From: Nitrospinota bacterium
Lineage (GTDB): Bacteria; UBA8248
Direction: 5' to 3'
NCBI GenBank assembly: GCA_029937135.1
Contig: JAPYQX010000169.1
Span: 1 to 6,494, forward strand
Length of the DNA: 6,494 nucleotides
Part shown: in pieces, positions 1 to 5,411 of the stretch
How positions within the stretch are numbered: position 1 is the first letter of the stretch
How the letters are laid out: every line of letters starts with the position of its first letter
Translations under genes and position numbers: made by a program
Notes under the pieces: generated by a model
The model's database searches: none
What the model was told of the DNA's origin: nothing
What the model saw: only the letters and a program-made list of their open reading frames with translations

Positions 1-348
1 AGAGTACCGAAAATCCTCTCATCCAACATGGACCGATATGAGGGGGGCACGTCATATACCTCGGTCATCCGCGTGTCCTCGGGAAAGGTCGGGAGCATTC
101 GGCAGTGGCTGGACTACGTGGGCAAGGACCACATTCATCATCAGCTGAGCGCGCTGGGCCTGTCTAACCGCCAGACCGTTTTTTTCATCTACCTCATCGA
201 GAGCTCATTGGGAATTTCGGCCATCGTGCTGCGGAACGGTCAACTGGTGGACGCCATCCTGCTCGTCCTCCAAAGCTTCAACATCCTTTTCATGATGGTC
301 ATATTGATGCAGAAGGGCGCGGAGAGAAAATCCAAGGACAGCGATTAA
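1..348 (+). CDS. WecA/MraY-family glycosyl-1-phosphate transferase, C-terminal fragment (5' partial)
   Basis: C-terminal end of a polyprenyl-phosphate sugar-1-phosphate transferase, an integral membrane enzyme that loads a UDP-sugar phosphate onto undecaprenyl phosphate to start O-antigen, enterobacterial-type or other surface polysaccharide synthesis. The sequence shows GKDHIHH (about residues 32-38 counted from the ATG at 28), the family's cytoplasmic HIHH motif, followed by two hydrophobic segments (about 44-64 and 72-94) and a short charged tail ending at TAA 346-348. The frame is open to base 1 with no stop, and the ATG at 28 has no Shine-Dalgarno sequence, so I take the gene as running in from outside the window. 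Full-length members have about 10-11 membrane segments; only the last two are here. The residues before TSYTSVIR are unusually polar for this family, so a frame error near the six-G run at 42-47 is possible. The substrate sugar cannot be told. It converges on the phosphatase gene. Confidence 0.75.
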   Translation, partial: RVPKILSSNMDRYEGGTSYTSVIRVSSGKVGSIRQWLDYVGKDHIHHQLSALGLSNRQTVFFIYLIESSLGISAIVLRNGQLVDAILLVLQSFNILFMMVILMQKGAERKSKDSD

Positions 349-358
349 CCCCGCCAAT

Positions 359-374
359 CGGCTTCACTCAGCCG
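359..374. terminator. Small dyad at the convergent gene ends, weak terminator candidate
   Basis: CGGCT (359-363) and AGCCG (370-374) form a 5-bp inverted repeat with a 6-base loop. It lies where the transferase gene and the phosphatase gene converge, 19 bases apart stop to stop, and the phosphatase TGA falls at the edge of the loop. No T-run follows on either strand, so it is not a classic intrinsic terminator. Its position is the main argument for it. Confidence 0.2.
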
Positions 375-1051
375 TTGACCAGCCGAACGAGCGGAACCTC
401 CCCGTGATAGTCGATCACGCATAAAGAACCAAGAGCCAACTCAACCCGGAAAAAATTTTCCAGCGGTGCGCCGAGCGCATCGCAAACAATCACCCGGTTC
501 ACCGCTGAATGAGCCGCAACGACGATCACGCGCCCGGCGCCATCCGTCCTGAGCCTGTCTACAGCCGGGCGTACCCGCGCCGCCAGGTCTGATAGCGACT
601 CCCCACCCGGAGATTTCGAAGTGAGAAAATTATCGAAATGCCGGTGCATCCGCTCCGGGTCTTTTTCCATCAGCCCCTCGTAGGTTTTCCCCTCCCAGTC
701 CCCGAGGTCGAGTTCGATGAGATCGTCGATGATCCGGGTCTCCTCAACAACCGCACTGCCCGGGCCCGGTTTCAAAGCTTCCGCCCGGAAAATTTCCGCG
801 CTCCGGCGGGCACGAAGAAGCGGGCTCGATACCACCGTGATTTCACCGGCGTCATTCAGCCAGCGAACCGCCCGCCCGGCAGCTTCGCGTACCTGCTCCT
901 CCCCGGCGGGGAGAAGGTCAACGTCCGTGCGTCCGATGAGGAGGCCCTCCCCGGAACCGCCCGAGGCGCCATGACGGATCAAAACGAGCCGCGCCGGTTC
1001 GCCGTCTTTTCCGGGAAATGCCGTGGTCGGGTCCCGGGCCTTTTCAGTCAC
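368..1051 (-). CDS. Histidine phosphatase family protein (phosphoglycerate mutase-like)
   Basis: A 227-residue member of the histidine phosphatase (phosphoglycerate mutase/CobC-like) superfamily, whose members transfer a phosphate through a phospho-histidine. The catalytic RHG is at residues 26-28 (His27 would be phosphorylated). It is followed by GRTDVDLLPAGEEQ, then SSPLLRA (75-81) with the phosphate-binding Arg80, LIELDLGDWEG (111-121) with the likely acid Glu113, GGES (149-152), and the second catalytic His181 in VAAHSAVNR. The key residues are complete. The usual RHGET is RHGAS here. No signal peptide is visible, so it is probably cytoplasmic. It starts with GTG at 1051-1049, preceded by AGGA 8 bases upstream. 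It lies 105 bases after exbD on the same strand and may be the last gene of that unit or separately expressed; I see no convincing promoter in the gap. Substrate is unknown: alpha-ribazole phosphate, a phospho-sugar or a general phosphomonoester are all possible. Confidence 0.85.
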   Translation of the reverse strand: MTEKARDPTTAFPGKDGEPARLVLIRHGASGGSGEGLLIGRTDVDLLPAGEEQVREAAGRAVRWLNDAGEITVVSSPLLRARRSAEIFRAEALKPGPGSAVVEETRIIDDLIELDLGDWEGKTYEGLMEKDPERMHRHFDNFLTSKSPGGESLSDLAARVRPAVDRLRTDGAGRVIVVAAHSAVNRVIVCDALGAPLENFFRVELALGSLCVIDYHGEVPLVRLVNG

Positions 1052-1059
1052 ATCCTATT

Positions 1060-1063
1060 TCCT
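1060..1063 (-). promoter_or_regulatory. Ribosome binding site for the phosphatase gene
   Basis: AGGA on the minus strand, 8 bases upstream of GTG 1051-1049. It supports this GTG as the start; an in-frame ATG is not available near the RHG motif. Confidence 0.5.
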
Positions 1064-1156
1064 ATTGAGAATTTCGACTGAAAGGAACGGCGATAAAAGG
1101 GGGACATGCCGGAGCGGACCTTTTCCCATCCGAATCAAAAACCCACGGCCCGCCGC

Positions 1157-1558
1157 CTATTCTTTCACGGCGACGGAAATATCCCGAATCCCCGCGGAAA
1201 AGCTTATTCCCATGATTTGCACGACAAAACCGTAATCCAGGCGCTTGTCCGCCTTGATGATGAGGATGCGCCGGCCGGGGGCCCGCTTGGCCTCCATGAG
1301 ACGGCGCTCCAGTTCATCGATCGTGATTTCTTTCCCGTTAAGCGAAAGCTTTTTTTCGATGCCGACCTCAAGGAGGAAATTCTCCACCCGCTCGACCTCG
1401 GTGCTCGTCTTCGATTGGGGAAGCAGGATATCCATCCGGCGGGTGAAATCAACGAATGAAGTCGAAACCATAAAGAAAATCAGAAGCAAAAACACCACAT
1501 CAATCAAAGAGGTGAGCTGGAGGCTATAGTCATCTTCGGTCTTCGAGCCGAAACGCAC
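1157..1558 (-). CDS. exbD: ExbD/TolR-family biopolymer transport protein
   Basis: A 133-residue inner-membrane protein of the ExbD/TolR family, the partner of an ExbB/TolQ ring that turns proton flow into work on TonB or a Tol/Agl-type effector. The short cytoplasmic N-terminus (1-14) leads into one membrane helix (about 15-36, starting LTSLIDVVFLLL) carrying Asp20, the position of the conserved proton-carrying Asp of the family. The periplasmic part keeps LPQSKTST (46-53) and the C-terminal pattern ending SAGIRDISVAVKE. Length is normal for the family. It starts with GTG at 1558-1556, directly after the TAG of the upstream exbB gene, with GAGG 8 bases upstream inside the end of exbB, so translation is probably coupled. 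No tonB or tolA lies in the window, so whether this is ExbD or a TolR/AglS-like paralogue cannot be decided. The following gene is 105 bases downstream. Confidence 0.92.
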   Translation of the reverse strand: MRFGSKTEDDYSLQLTSLIDVVFLLLIFFMVSTSFVDFTRRMDILLPQSKTSTEVERVENFLLEVGIEKKLSLNGKEITIDELERRLMEAKRAPGRRILIIKADKRLDYGFVVQIMGISFSAGIRDISVAVKE

Positions 1559-2455
1559 CTATTTATCCTCACTGAGCTCGGGCTCTCCGATTTCAGGCTC
1601 CCCGGTTTTAGAATTTCCAGTTTCGGTATCCCCGGACCCGGAATCCACAGGCTCGGAATCCACAACCGGGGCCGTCTTTTCGGCGGGACGTATCGTTGCT
1701 CTCCGGGGGGTTCCACCCTGCCCCGTCTGAATGGCGATGATATGGAGGAGTTCGAACGCTACGGTTTCGATTTCAAACAGGAAGCGGTCCGCCCGGGACT
1801 TGAAAAAATGGTAAGCCGCGAGCGAGGGAATCCCGACCATGAGCCCCGCCGCGGTGGTGATGAGCGCCTCCGATATTCCCTCGGCGACCAGACTAGGGTT
1901 TCCGGTTCCAAACTGGCTGATCACAGCGAAAGCCCGAATCATCCCGATGACCGTTCCAAAAAGACCGAGCATCGGAGCCAGGTTGGCAATCACACCCAGG
2001 GTACGCAGGTTCCTCGAAAGAACCGTGGCCTCATGCTGCCCCGAACCGACCATGGCGCGCTCCATTTCGCCGATCCCCAGGTGGCGGCGAGAGAGACCCG
2101 CTCTGACGACGCGCGCGAAAGGCACCTCGAATCTCTCGCAGAAGCGGACCGACTCCTCGAAATCCCCCCGCATCAGATGATTTTCGAGAGTGGATACCAG
2201 ATCGTCCGGGAGGATTTTTTCGCGGCGAAGAGAGACCAGCCGCTCAATGACAACCGCGACGGTGATGACCGAGCAGAACCCGATGGGAATCATCGAGTAG
2301 CCGCCCTTCGTGATGAGTTGCCACACATCGGGAGAAAGAACCGCCTCCGCCCCGCCGACCGCCGCCGCATCCGCCAGGCCGGGGATCCGTAAAACCGCCG
2401 CGCCCGCCAGAATCAGGATCAGGATGCCCCTCACGAGATTTTGTCTCCTCATCAT
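1559..2455 (-). CDS. exbB: MotA/TolQ/ExbB proton channel family protein
   Basis: A 298-residue ExbB/TolQ-type proton channel subunit of the inner membrane, forming the ring around ExbD dimers. The N-terminus (about 1-31) has basic residues, a hydrophobic stretch and a small-residue end near LADAAA, resembling a signal peptide as in longer ExbB proteins. Three further membrane segments lie at about 53-72, 153-180 and 192-217. The most conserved stretch is LAPMLGLFGTVIGMI (159-173), followed by GISEALITTAAGLMVGIPSL (193-212), both family hallmarks including the Thr residues that line the proton path. The C-terminal tail from about 247 is hydrophilic and ends in a degenerate pentapeptide repeat (265-294), which is unusual. 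It starts at ATG 2455-2453, overlapping the lipB TGA by 4 bases, with GAGGG 9 bases upstream; a second ATG follows at once. It ends TAG directly before the exbD GTG, and the two are clearly a pair. Confidence 0.92.
   Translation of the reverse strand: MMRRQNLVRGILILILAGAAVLRIPGLADAAAVGGAEAVLSPDVWQLITKGGYSMIPIGFCSVITVAVVIERLVSLRREKILPDDLVSTLENHLMRGDFEESVRFCERFEVPFARVVRAGLSRRHLGIGEMERAMVGSGQHEATVLSRNLRTLGVIANLAPMLGLFGTVIGMIRAFAVISQFGTGNPSLVAEGISEALITTAAGLMVGIPSLAAYHFFKSRADRFLFEIETVAFELLHIIAIQTGQGGTPRRATIRPAEKTAPVVDSEPVDSGSGDTETGNSKTGEPEIGEPELSEDK
1567..1570 (-). promoter_or_regulatory. Ribosome binding site for exbD
   Basis: GAGG on the minus strand within the last codons of exbB, 8 bases before GTG 1558-1556. 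It decides the GTG start and makes coupled translation with exbB likely. Confidence 0.6.
1574..1663 (-). repeat. Six degenerate 15-base units encoding a pentapeptide tail on ExbB
   Basis: Codons 265-294 of the ExbB gene divide into six five-residue units: VDSEP, VDSGS, GDTET, GNSKT, GEPEI, GEPEL. The units share an acidic, Pro/Ser/Thr-rich pattern. The DNA shows the matching 15-base period; for example GGAATCCACA occurs twice exactly 15 bases apart on the + strand near 1640-1665. The tail is acidic and probably disordered. Confidence 0.7.
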
Positions 2456-3204
2456 GGACCGGCGCCCTCTACCGGAGTTAAAGAGGCTACCGGGGTTAAA
2501 GAGGAAAAACGAGCGGCTGCTTCAGTCGGCCAGACGATCTCCTGCCCGAATATATCCCGGCAAACCGGCCCCAACGACTCCGCGACCTCGCCAAGCGGCG
2601 GGGGCTCGCCAATGAGCATTTCGAGCGATGTGGCACGGGCGCCCACCTCGCCGCAGGGATGAATCATCTCAAAGCACCGGAGATCGGGAGCGATATTAAA
2701 CGCGACTCCGTGCATCGTCACCCATCCGCGGACGCCTACCCCGAGGGAGAGAATCTTCCGCCCCCCGACCCAGAGGCCGGGCATGGCGGCCCGTCGCTCG
2801 GCGGTGAAGCCCAGGTCCGAAAGATACCGGACGAATACCTCCTCAAGGCGCCTGCAATGGGTATGAACATCTCTATCCCGCCTGCGCAGGTCGCATATGG
2901 CATACATCATCAACTGCCCGGGTCCGTGATAGGTGACCTCACCGCCACGGTTTATCCGGATCAAGGGAATCTCCCCTTCCCCCGAAAGGAGGCGGCGGGT
3001 GAGGACATTGGCCTCCGAGCCGCCCGTTCCCAGGGTAAAAACGGGGTCATGCTCCAGGAATAAAAATACATCCTCGCCGGTCTTGTCCCCGGCGCGGTCT
3101 TCCCGGATTTTTTGCTGAAGTTCCCAGGACTCCTTGAAGGAAACGCGCCCCAGATAAGCGGCCCGGACGCCCGGCAGTTCTTCATTCCCGGCGAGATCAC
3201 TCAA
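2452..3204 (-). CDS. lipB: Octanoyl-[acyl-carrier-protein]:protein N-octanoyltransferase (lipoate biosynthesis)
   Basis: A 250-residue cytoplasmic LipB that moves an octanoyl group from acyl carrier protein to the lipoyl domains of 2-oxoacid dehydrogenases and the glycine cleavage H protein, through a cysteine thioester; LipA then inserts sulfur. It shows the signature RGGEVTYHGPGQL (86-98, with His93), Lys150 in GGRKILSLGV, VTMHGVAFN (162-170) and the catalytic Cys184 in IHPCGEVGARATSLE, so the Cys/Lys pair is intact. Start is TTG at 3204-3202, overlapping the dnaE TGA by 8 bases, with GAGG 9 bases upstream. No other start lies before the conserved LGRVSF region, so the rare TTG is favoured. 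The C-terminus beyond about 230 is not part of the family core and holds a duplicated SLTPV from an 18-base tandem repeat. The stop overlaps the exbB ATG (ATGA). lipA is not in the window. Confidence 0.95.
   Translation of the reverse strand: MSDLAGNEELPGVRAAYLGRVSFKESWELQQKIREDRAGDKTGEDVFLFLEHDPVFTLGTGGSEANVLTRRLLSGEGEIPLIRINRGGEVTYHGPGQLMMYAICDLRRRDRDVHTHCRRLEEVFVRYLSDLGFTAERRAAMPGLWVGGRKILSLGVGVRGWVTMHGVAFNIAPDLRCFEMIHPCGEVGARATSLEMLIGEPPPLGEVAESLGPVCRDIFGQEIVWPTEAAARFSSLTPVASLTPVEGAGP
2469..2504 (-). repeat. 18-base tandem repeat, two copies, at the lipB 3' end
   Basis: Copies at 2469-2486 and 2487-2504 differ at one base (A versus G at the eighth position on the + strand). They keep the lipB frame and give SLTPVA then SLTPVE at residues 235-246. 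The repeat lies just upstream of the exbB ribosome binding site (GAGGG, 2465-2469), one base of which it includes. Confidence 0.85.
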
Positions 3205-5404
3205 AATAAACCGCCTCGGCTCCCACCAGACTCCCCAATTCGGCGCTGAGTTCGTCCGTTGGTTCGACCACGAAACTGCTCCCGACCGAGATTTCGACTT
3301 CCCGGTCGTCGAAATGAAGAAAGAGGGACACCGGACAATCGCCCGGATAGCGGGCCAAACAATCGCGAACCGCGCTCAGGCAGCTGAAACCCTGCTCCTC
3401 CGGATGAATTTGAAGAACCAGCCGTTTGGTGTTGTTTTTTTTCCACTCCGAGAGGAGCCCGATGGACTGGATCAGGACCTGGATTCCGTCATCGGAGACC
3501 TCGGCGTTTCCCTCGATGAATACGGGCTCCTCCGTATCAAGGACCTGATAATATTGCTCGAAAACCTGGGGAAACATCGTCATGTCCGCCGTGCCATCCT
3601 GGTCCTCGACCAGAAGCGTCGCCATCCGCTTGCCGGCGCGGGTTGTTCGTGCCTTGCAGGACCGGATGAGCCCGGCCATCCGCACTTTCCGGGAGGATTC
3701 GATTTCACCGAGCTTTCTTGAATCCATGTTCGTAAAACGGCGGATGACGCTTTCGAAATCGCTCAGGGGATGGCCGGAAACATAAAAACCGAGCACATCG
3801 CGCTCGAAACCGAGGCGATCCTTGTCCGCCCACTCCGGGACATCGGGCAACGGAAAAGCCGCCAGGGAGTCATCCTCGCCGGAAAAAAGGCTCCCCTGAC
3901 CGGCCGCCACGCTCTTGCGCTCCCGGGCCGTGGCCTCCATCACCGCCTCGAGCGCGGCCACCGCCTGCGCCCGGCCCACATTAAGGCTATCCGCCGCTCC
4001 CGCCTTGATGAGACTCTCCACCGCCCTTCGGTTGAGCTGCTTGTGGTCCACGCTGCGGCAGAATTCAACCAGGCTGCCGAACGGGCCATCGGCGCTCCTG
4101 CTCTCCAGGATGGCGTCCACCATCCCTTCCCCGACGTTTTTAATCGCCGCCAGGCCGAAGCGGATGGAAGTGCCCTCGACGGTGAAATCCTTCTCGCTTG
4201 CGTTCAGATCGGGCGGCTGGACAAAGATGCCCATCTCGCGGCACTCGGCGATATCCTTGATCACCTTATCGGCGTTGTCGCGGTCGCATGTCAGCAGGGC
4301 AGCCATGAATTCTCGCGGATAATGCGCCTTGAGGTAGGCCGTCTGATATGCGATCAGGGCGTAGGCCGCGCTATGGCTTTTGTTGAAGCCGTAGCCGGCG
4401 AATTGTTGTATCTGATCCCAGAGATGCTCGACTTTTTTCCGGTCTTTCTTCCGGTCTACCGCGCCATCAACAAAATCGCGCTTTTGCTCGGCCATGAGCT
4501 CGGGGCTTTTCTTTCCCATCGCTTTTCTGAGCACATCGGCCCTGCCCAACGAAAACCCCGAGAGGGCGGCCGAGATCTGCATGACCTGCTCCTGATAGAC
4601 CATGACCCCGTATGTGCTCTCGAGAATGGGCTTTAGTTCATCGAAGTAGCAGTTAATCTCCTCGCGCCCCTGTTTCCTATTGATGAAGGTATCGACCATT
4701 CCGCTGTTGAGAGGCCCCGGCCGGTAGAGGGCCACCATTGCGATCAAATCCTCGAAAGCGCTCGGGGCGAGCTTACGGAGGTACTCGCGAATGCCCCGGC
4801 TCTCGAGCTGGAATATGCCCGTCGTCCGCCCGCTCGATAGAAGCTGGTAGGTCTTGGCATCATCGAGCGCCAAGGTCTCCAGATCGATCTCCTCGCCGAG
4901 CCCATGAATCAGCTTGACCGCCCGGTCCAGGACGGTGAGCGTTTTCAGGCCCAGAAAATCCATCTTGAGCAGACCCAGCCCCTCGACATCCTTCATGTCG
5001 AACTGCGTCACAAGCTCACCCCCGCTTCCGGTGCTCTTGTAGAGCGGGAGGAAGTTGGTGAGCTTCGAGGGCGCGATCACGACGCCGGCGGCGTGGGTCC
5101 CCGCGTGGCGGATATTCCCCTCCAGATGCCGGGCGGTATCCATTAGCTTTTGAATTTTCGGCTCGCGGGCCGCCGCCTCCTTGAGGCGAGGCTCCTTGCG
5201 AAGCGCGTCGTCGAGCGTGATCTTCAATTCATTGGGCACGAGCTTGGCGATGCGGTCCACCTCGCCGTAGGCCATGTCCATGACCCGACCCACATCGCGG
5301 AGCACACCCTTGGCCAGCATGCTGCCGAAAGTGATAATCTGGCAGACGTTGTCGCTTCCATACTTTTCCTGCACGTAGCGAATCACCTCATCGCGCCGGT
5401 CCAT
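3197..5404 (-). CDS. dnaE: DNA polymerase III subunit alpha, C-terminal two thirds (downstream of an apparent frameshift)
   Basis: Replicative polymerase alpha subunit, here 735 residues from ATG 5404. It begins MDRRDEVIRYV, which is internal in other DnaE proteins. The same frame reads upstream to about 5429 as PPDIDIDFC, the family's catalytic Asp motif. Seen in order: RHAGTHAAGVVI (99-110); GLLKMDFLGLKTL (144-156) with the third catalytic Asp149; YRPGPLNSG (227-235); GVMVYQEQVMQI (266-277); AGYGFNKSHSAAYAL (336-350); a helix-hairpin-helix region (about 415-475); QGSLF (503-507), which fits the internal clamp-binding motif; VLGFYVSGHPL (537-547); an OB-fold (about 573-655); and a tau-binding-type C-terminal domain to residue 735. 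ATG 5404 is unlikely to be a real start because it would drop two catalytic Asps. With the upstream part and one base removed, 1098 residues are visible. The end overlaps lipB by 8 bases. Confidence 0.93.
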   Translation of the reverse strand: MDRRDEVIRYVQEKYGSDNVCQIITFGSMLAKGVLRDVGRVMDMAYGEVDRIAKLVPNELKITLDDALRKEPRLKEAAAREPKIQKLMDTARHLEGNIRHAGTHAAGVVIAPSKLTNFLPLYKSTGSGGELVTQFDMKDVEGLGLLKMDFLGLKTLTVLDRAVKLIHGLGEEIDLETLALDDAKTYQLLSSGRTTGIFQLESRGIREYLRKLAPSAFEDLIAMVALYRPGPLNSGMVDTFINRKQGREEINCYFDELKPILESTYGVMVYQEQVMQISAALSGFSLGRADVLRKAMGKKSPELMAEQKRDFVDGAVDRKKDRKKVEHLWDQIQQFAGYGFNKSHSAAYALIAYQTAYLKAHYPREFMAALLTCDRDNADKVIKDIAECREMGIFVQPPDLNASEKDFTVEGTSIRFGLAAIKNVGEGMVDAILESRSADGPFGSLVEFCRSVDHKQLNRRAVESLIKAGAADSLNVGRAQAVAALEAVMEATARERKSVAAGQGSLFSGEDDSLAAFPLPDVPEWADKDRLGFERDVLGFYVSGHPLSDFESVIRRFTNMDSRKLGEIESSRKVRMAGLIRSCKARTTRAGKRMATLLVEDQDGTADMTMFPQVFEQYYQVLDTEEPVFIEGNAEVSDDGIQVLIQSIGLLSEWKKNNTKRLVLQIHPEEQGFSCLSAVRDCLARYPGDCPVSLFLHFDDREVEISVGSSFVVEPTDELSAELGSLVGAEAVYFE
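3214..3217 (-). promoter_or_regulatory. Ribosome binding site for lipB
   Basis: GAGG on the minus strand inside the last codons of dnaE, 9 bases upstream of TTG 3204-3202. It supports the TTG start, since no ATG or GTG lies in frame before the conserved part of LipB. Confidence 0.5.
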
Positions 5405-5411
5405 ACAAAAA

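Noticed and set aside
638..1081. + strand open frame (147 codons) opposite the phosphatase gene
   Set aside because: It is a shadow of the histidine phosphatase, which has all catalytic motifs on the other strand.
1052..1156. Possible promoter or terminator between exbD and the phosphatase gene
   Set aside because: AAAAGG and CCTTTT could pair across a large loop and a T-run follows a 3-bp stem near the exbD stop, but neither is a convincing terminator, and I found no -35/-10 pair with good spacing.
1504..1716. Alternative minus-strand frame rich in repeated W-I-P-G-like units
   Set aside because: The repetition comes from the 15-base periodic DNA of the ExbB tail read in another frame; there is no independent gene evidence.
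1742..2392. Long + strand open frame (216 codons) opposite exbB
   Set aside because: It is antisense to a clear ExbB gene; the product is rich in Arg, Asp and His with no domain or ribosome binding site of note.
3770..4636. Long + strand open frame (288 codons) opposite dnaE
   Set aside because: It is fully antisense to the most conserved part of dnaE, has no recognisable motif, and is the kind of open frame expected opposite a GC-rich gene.
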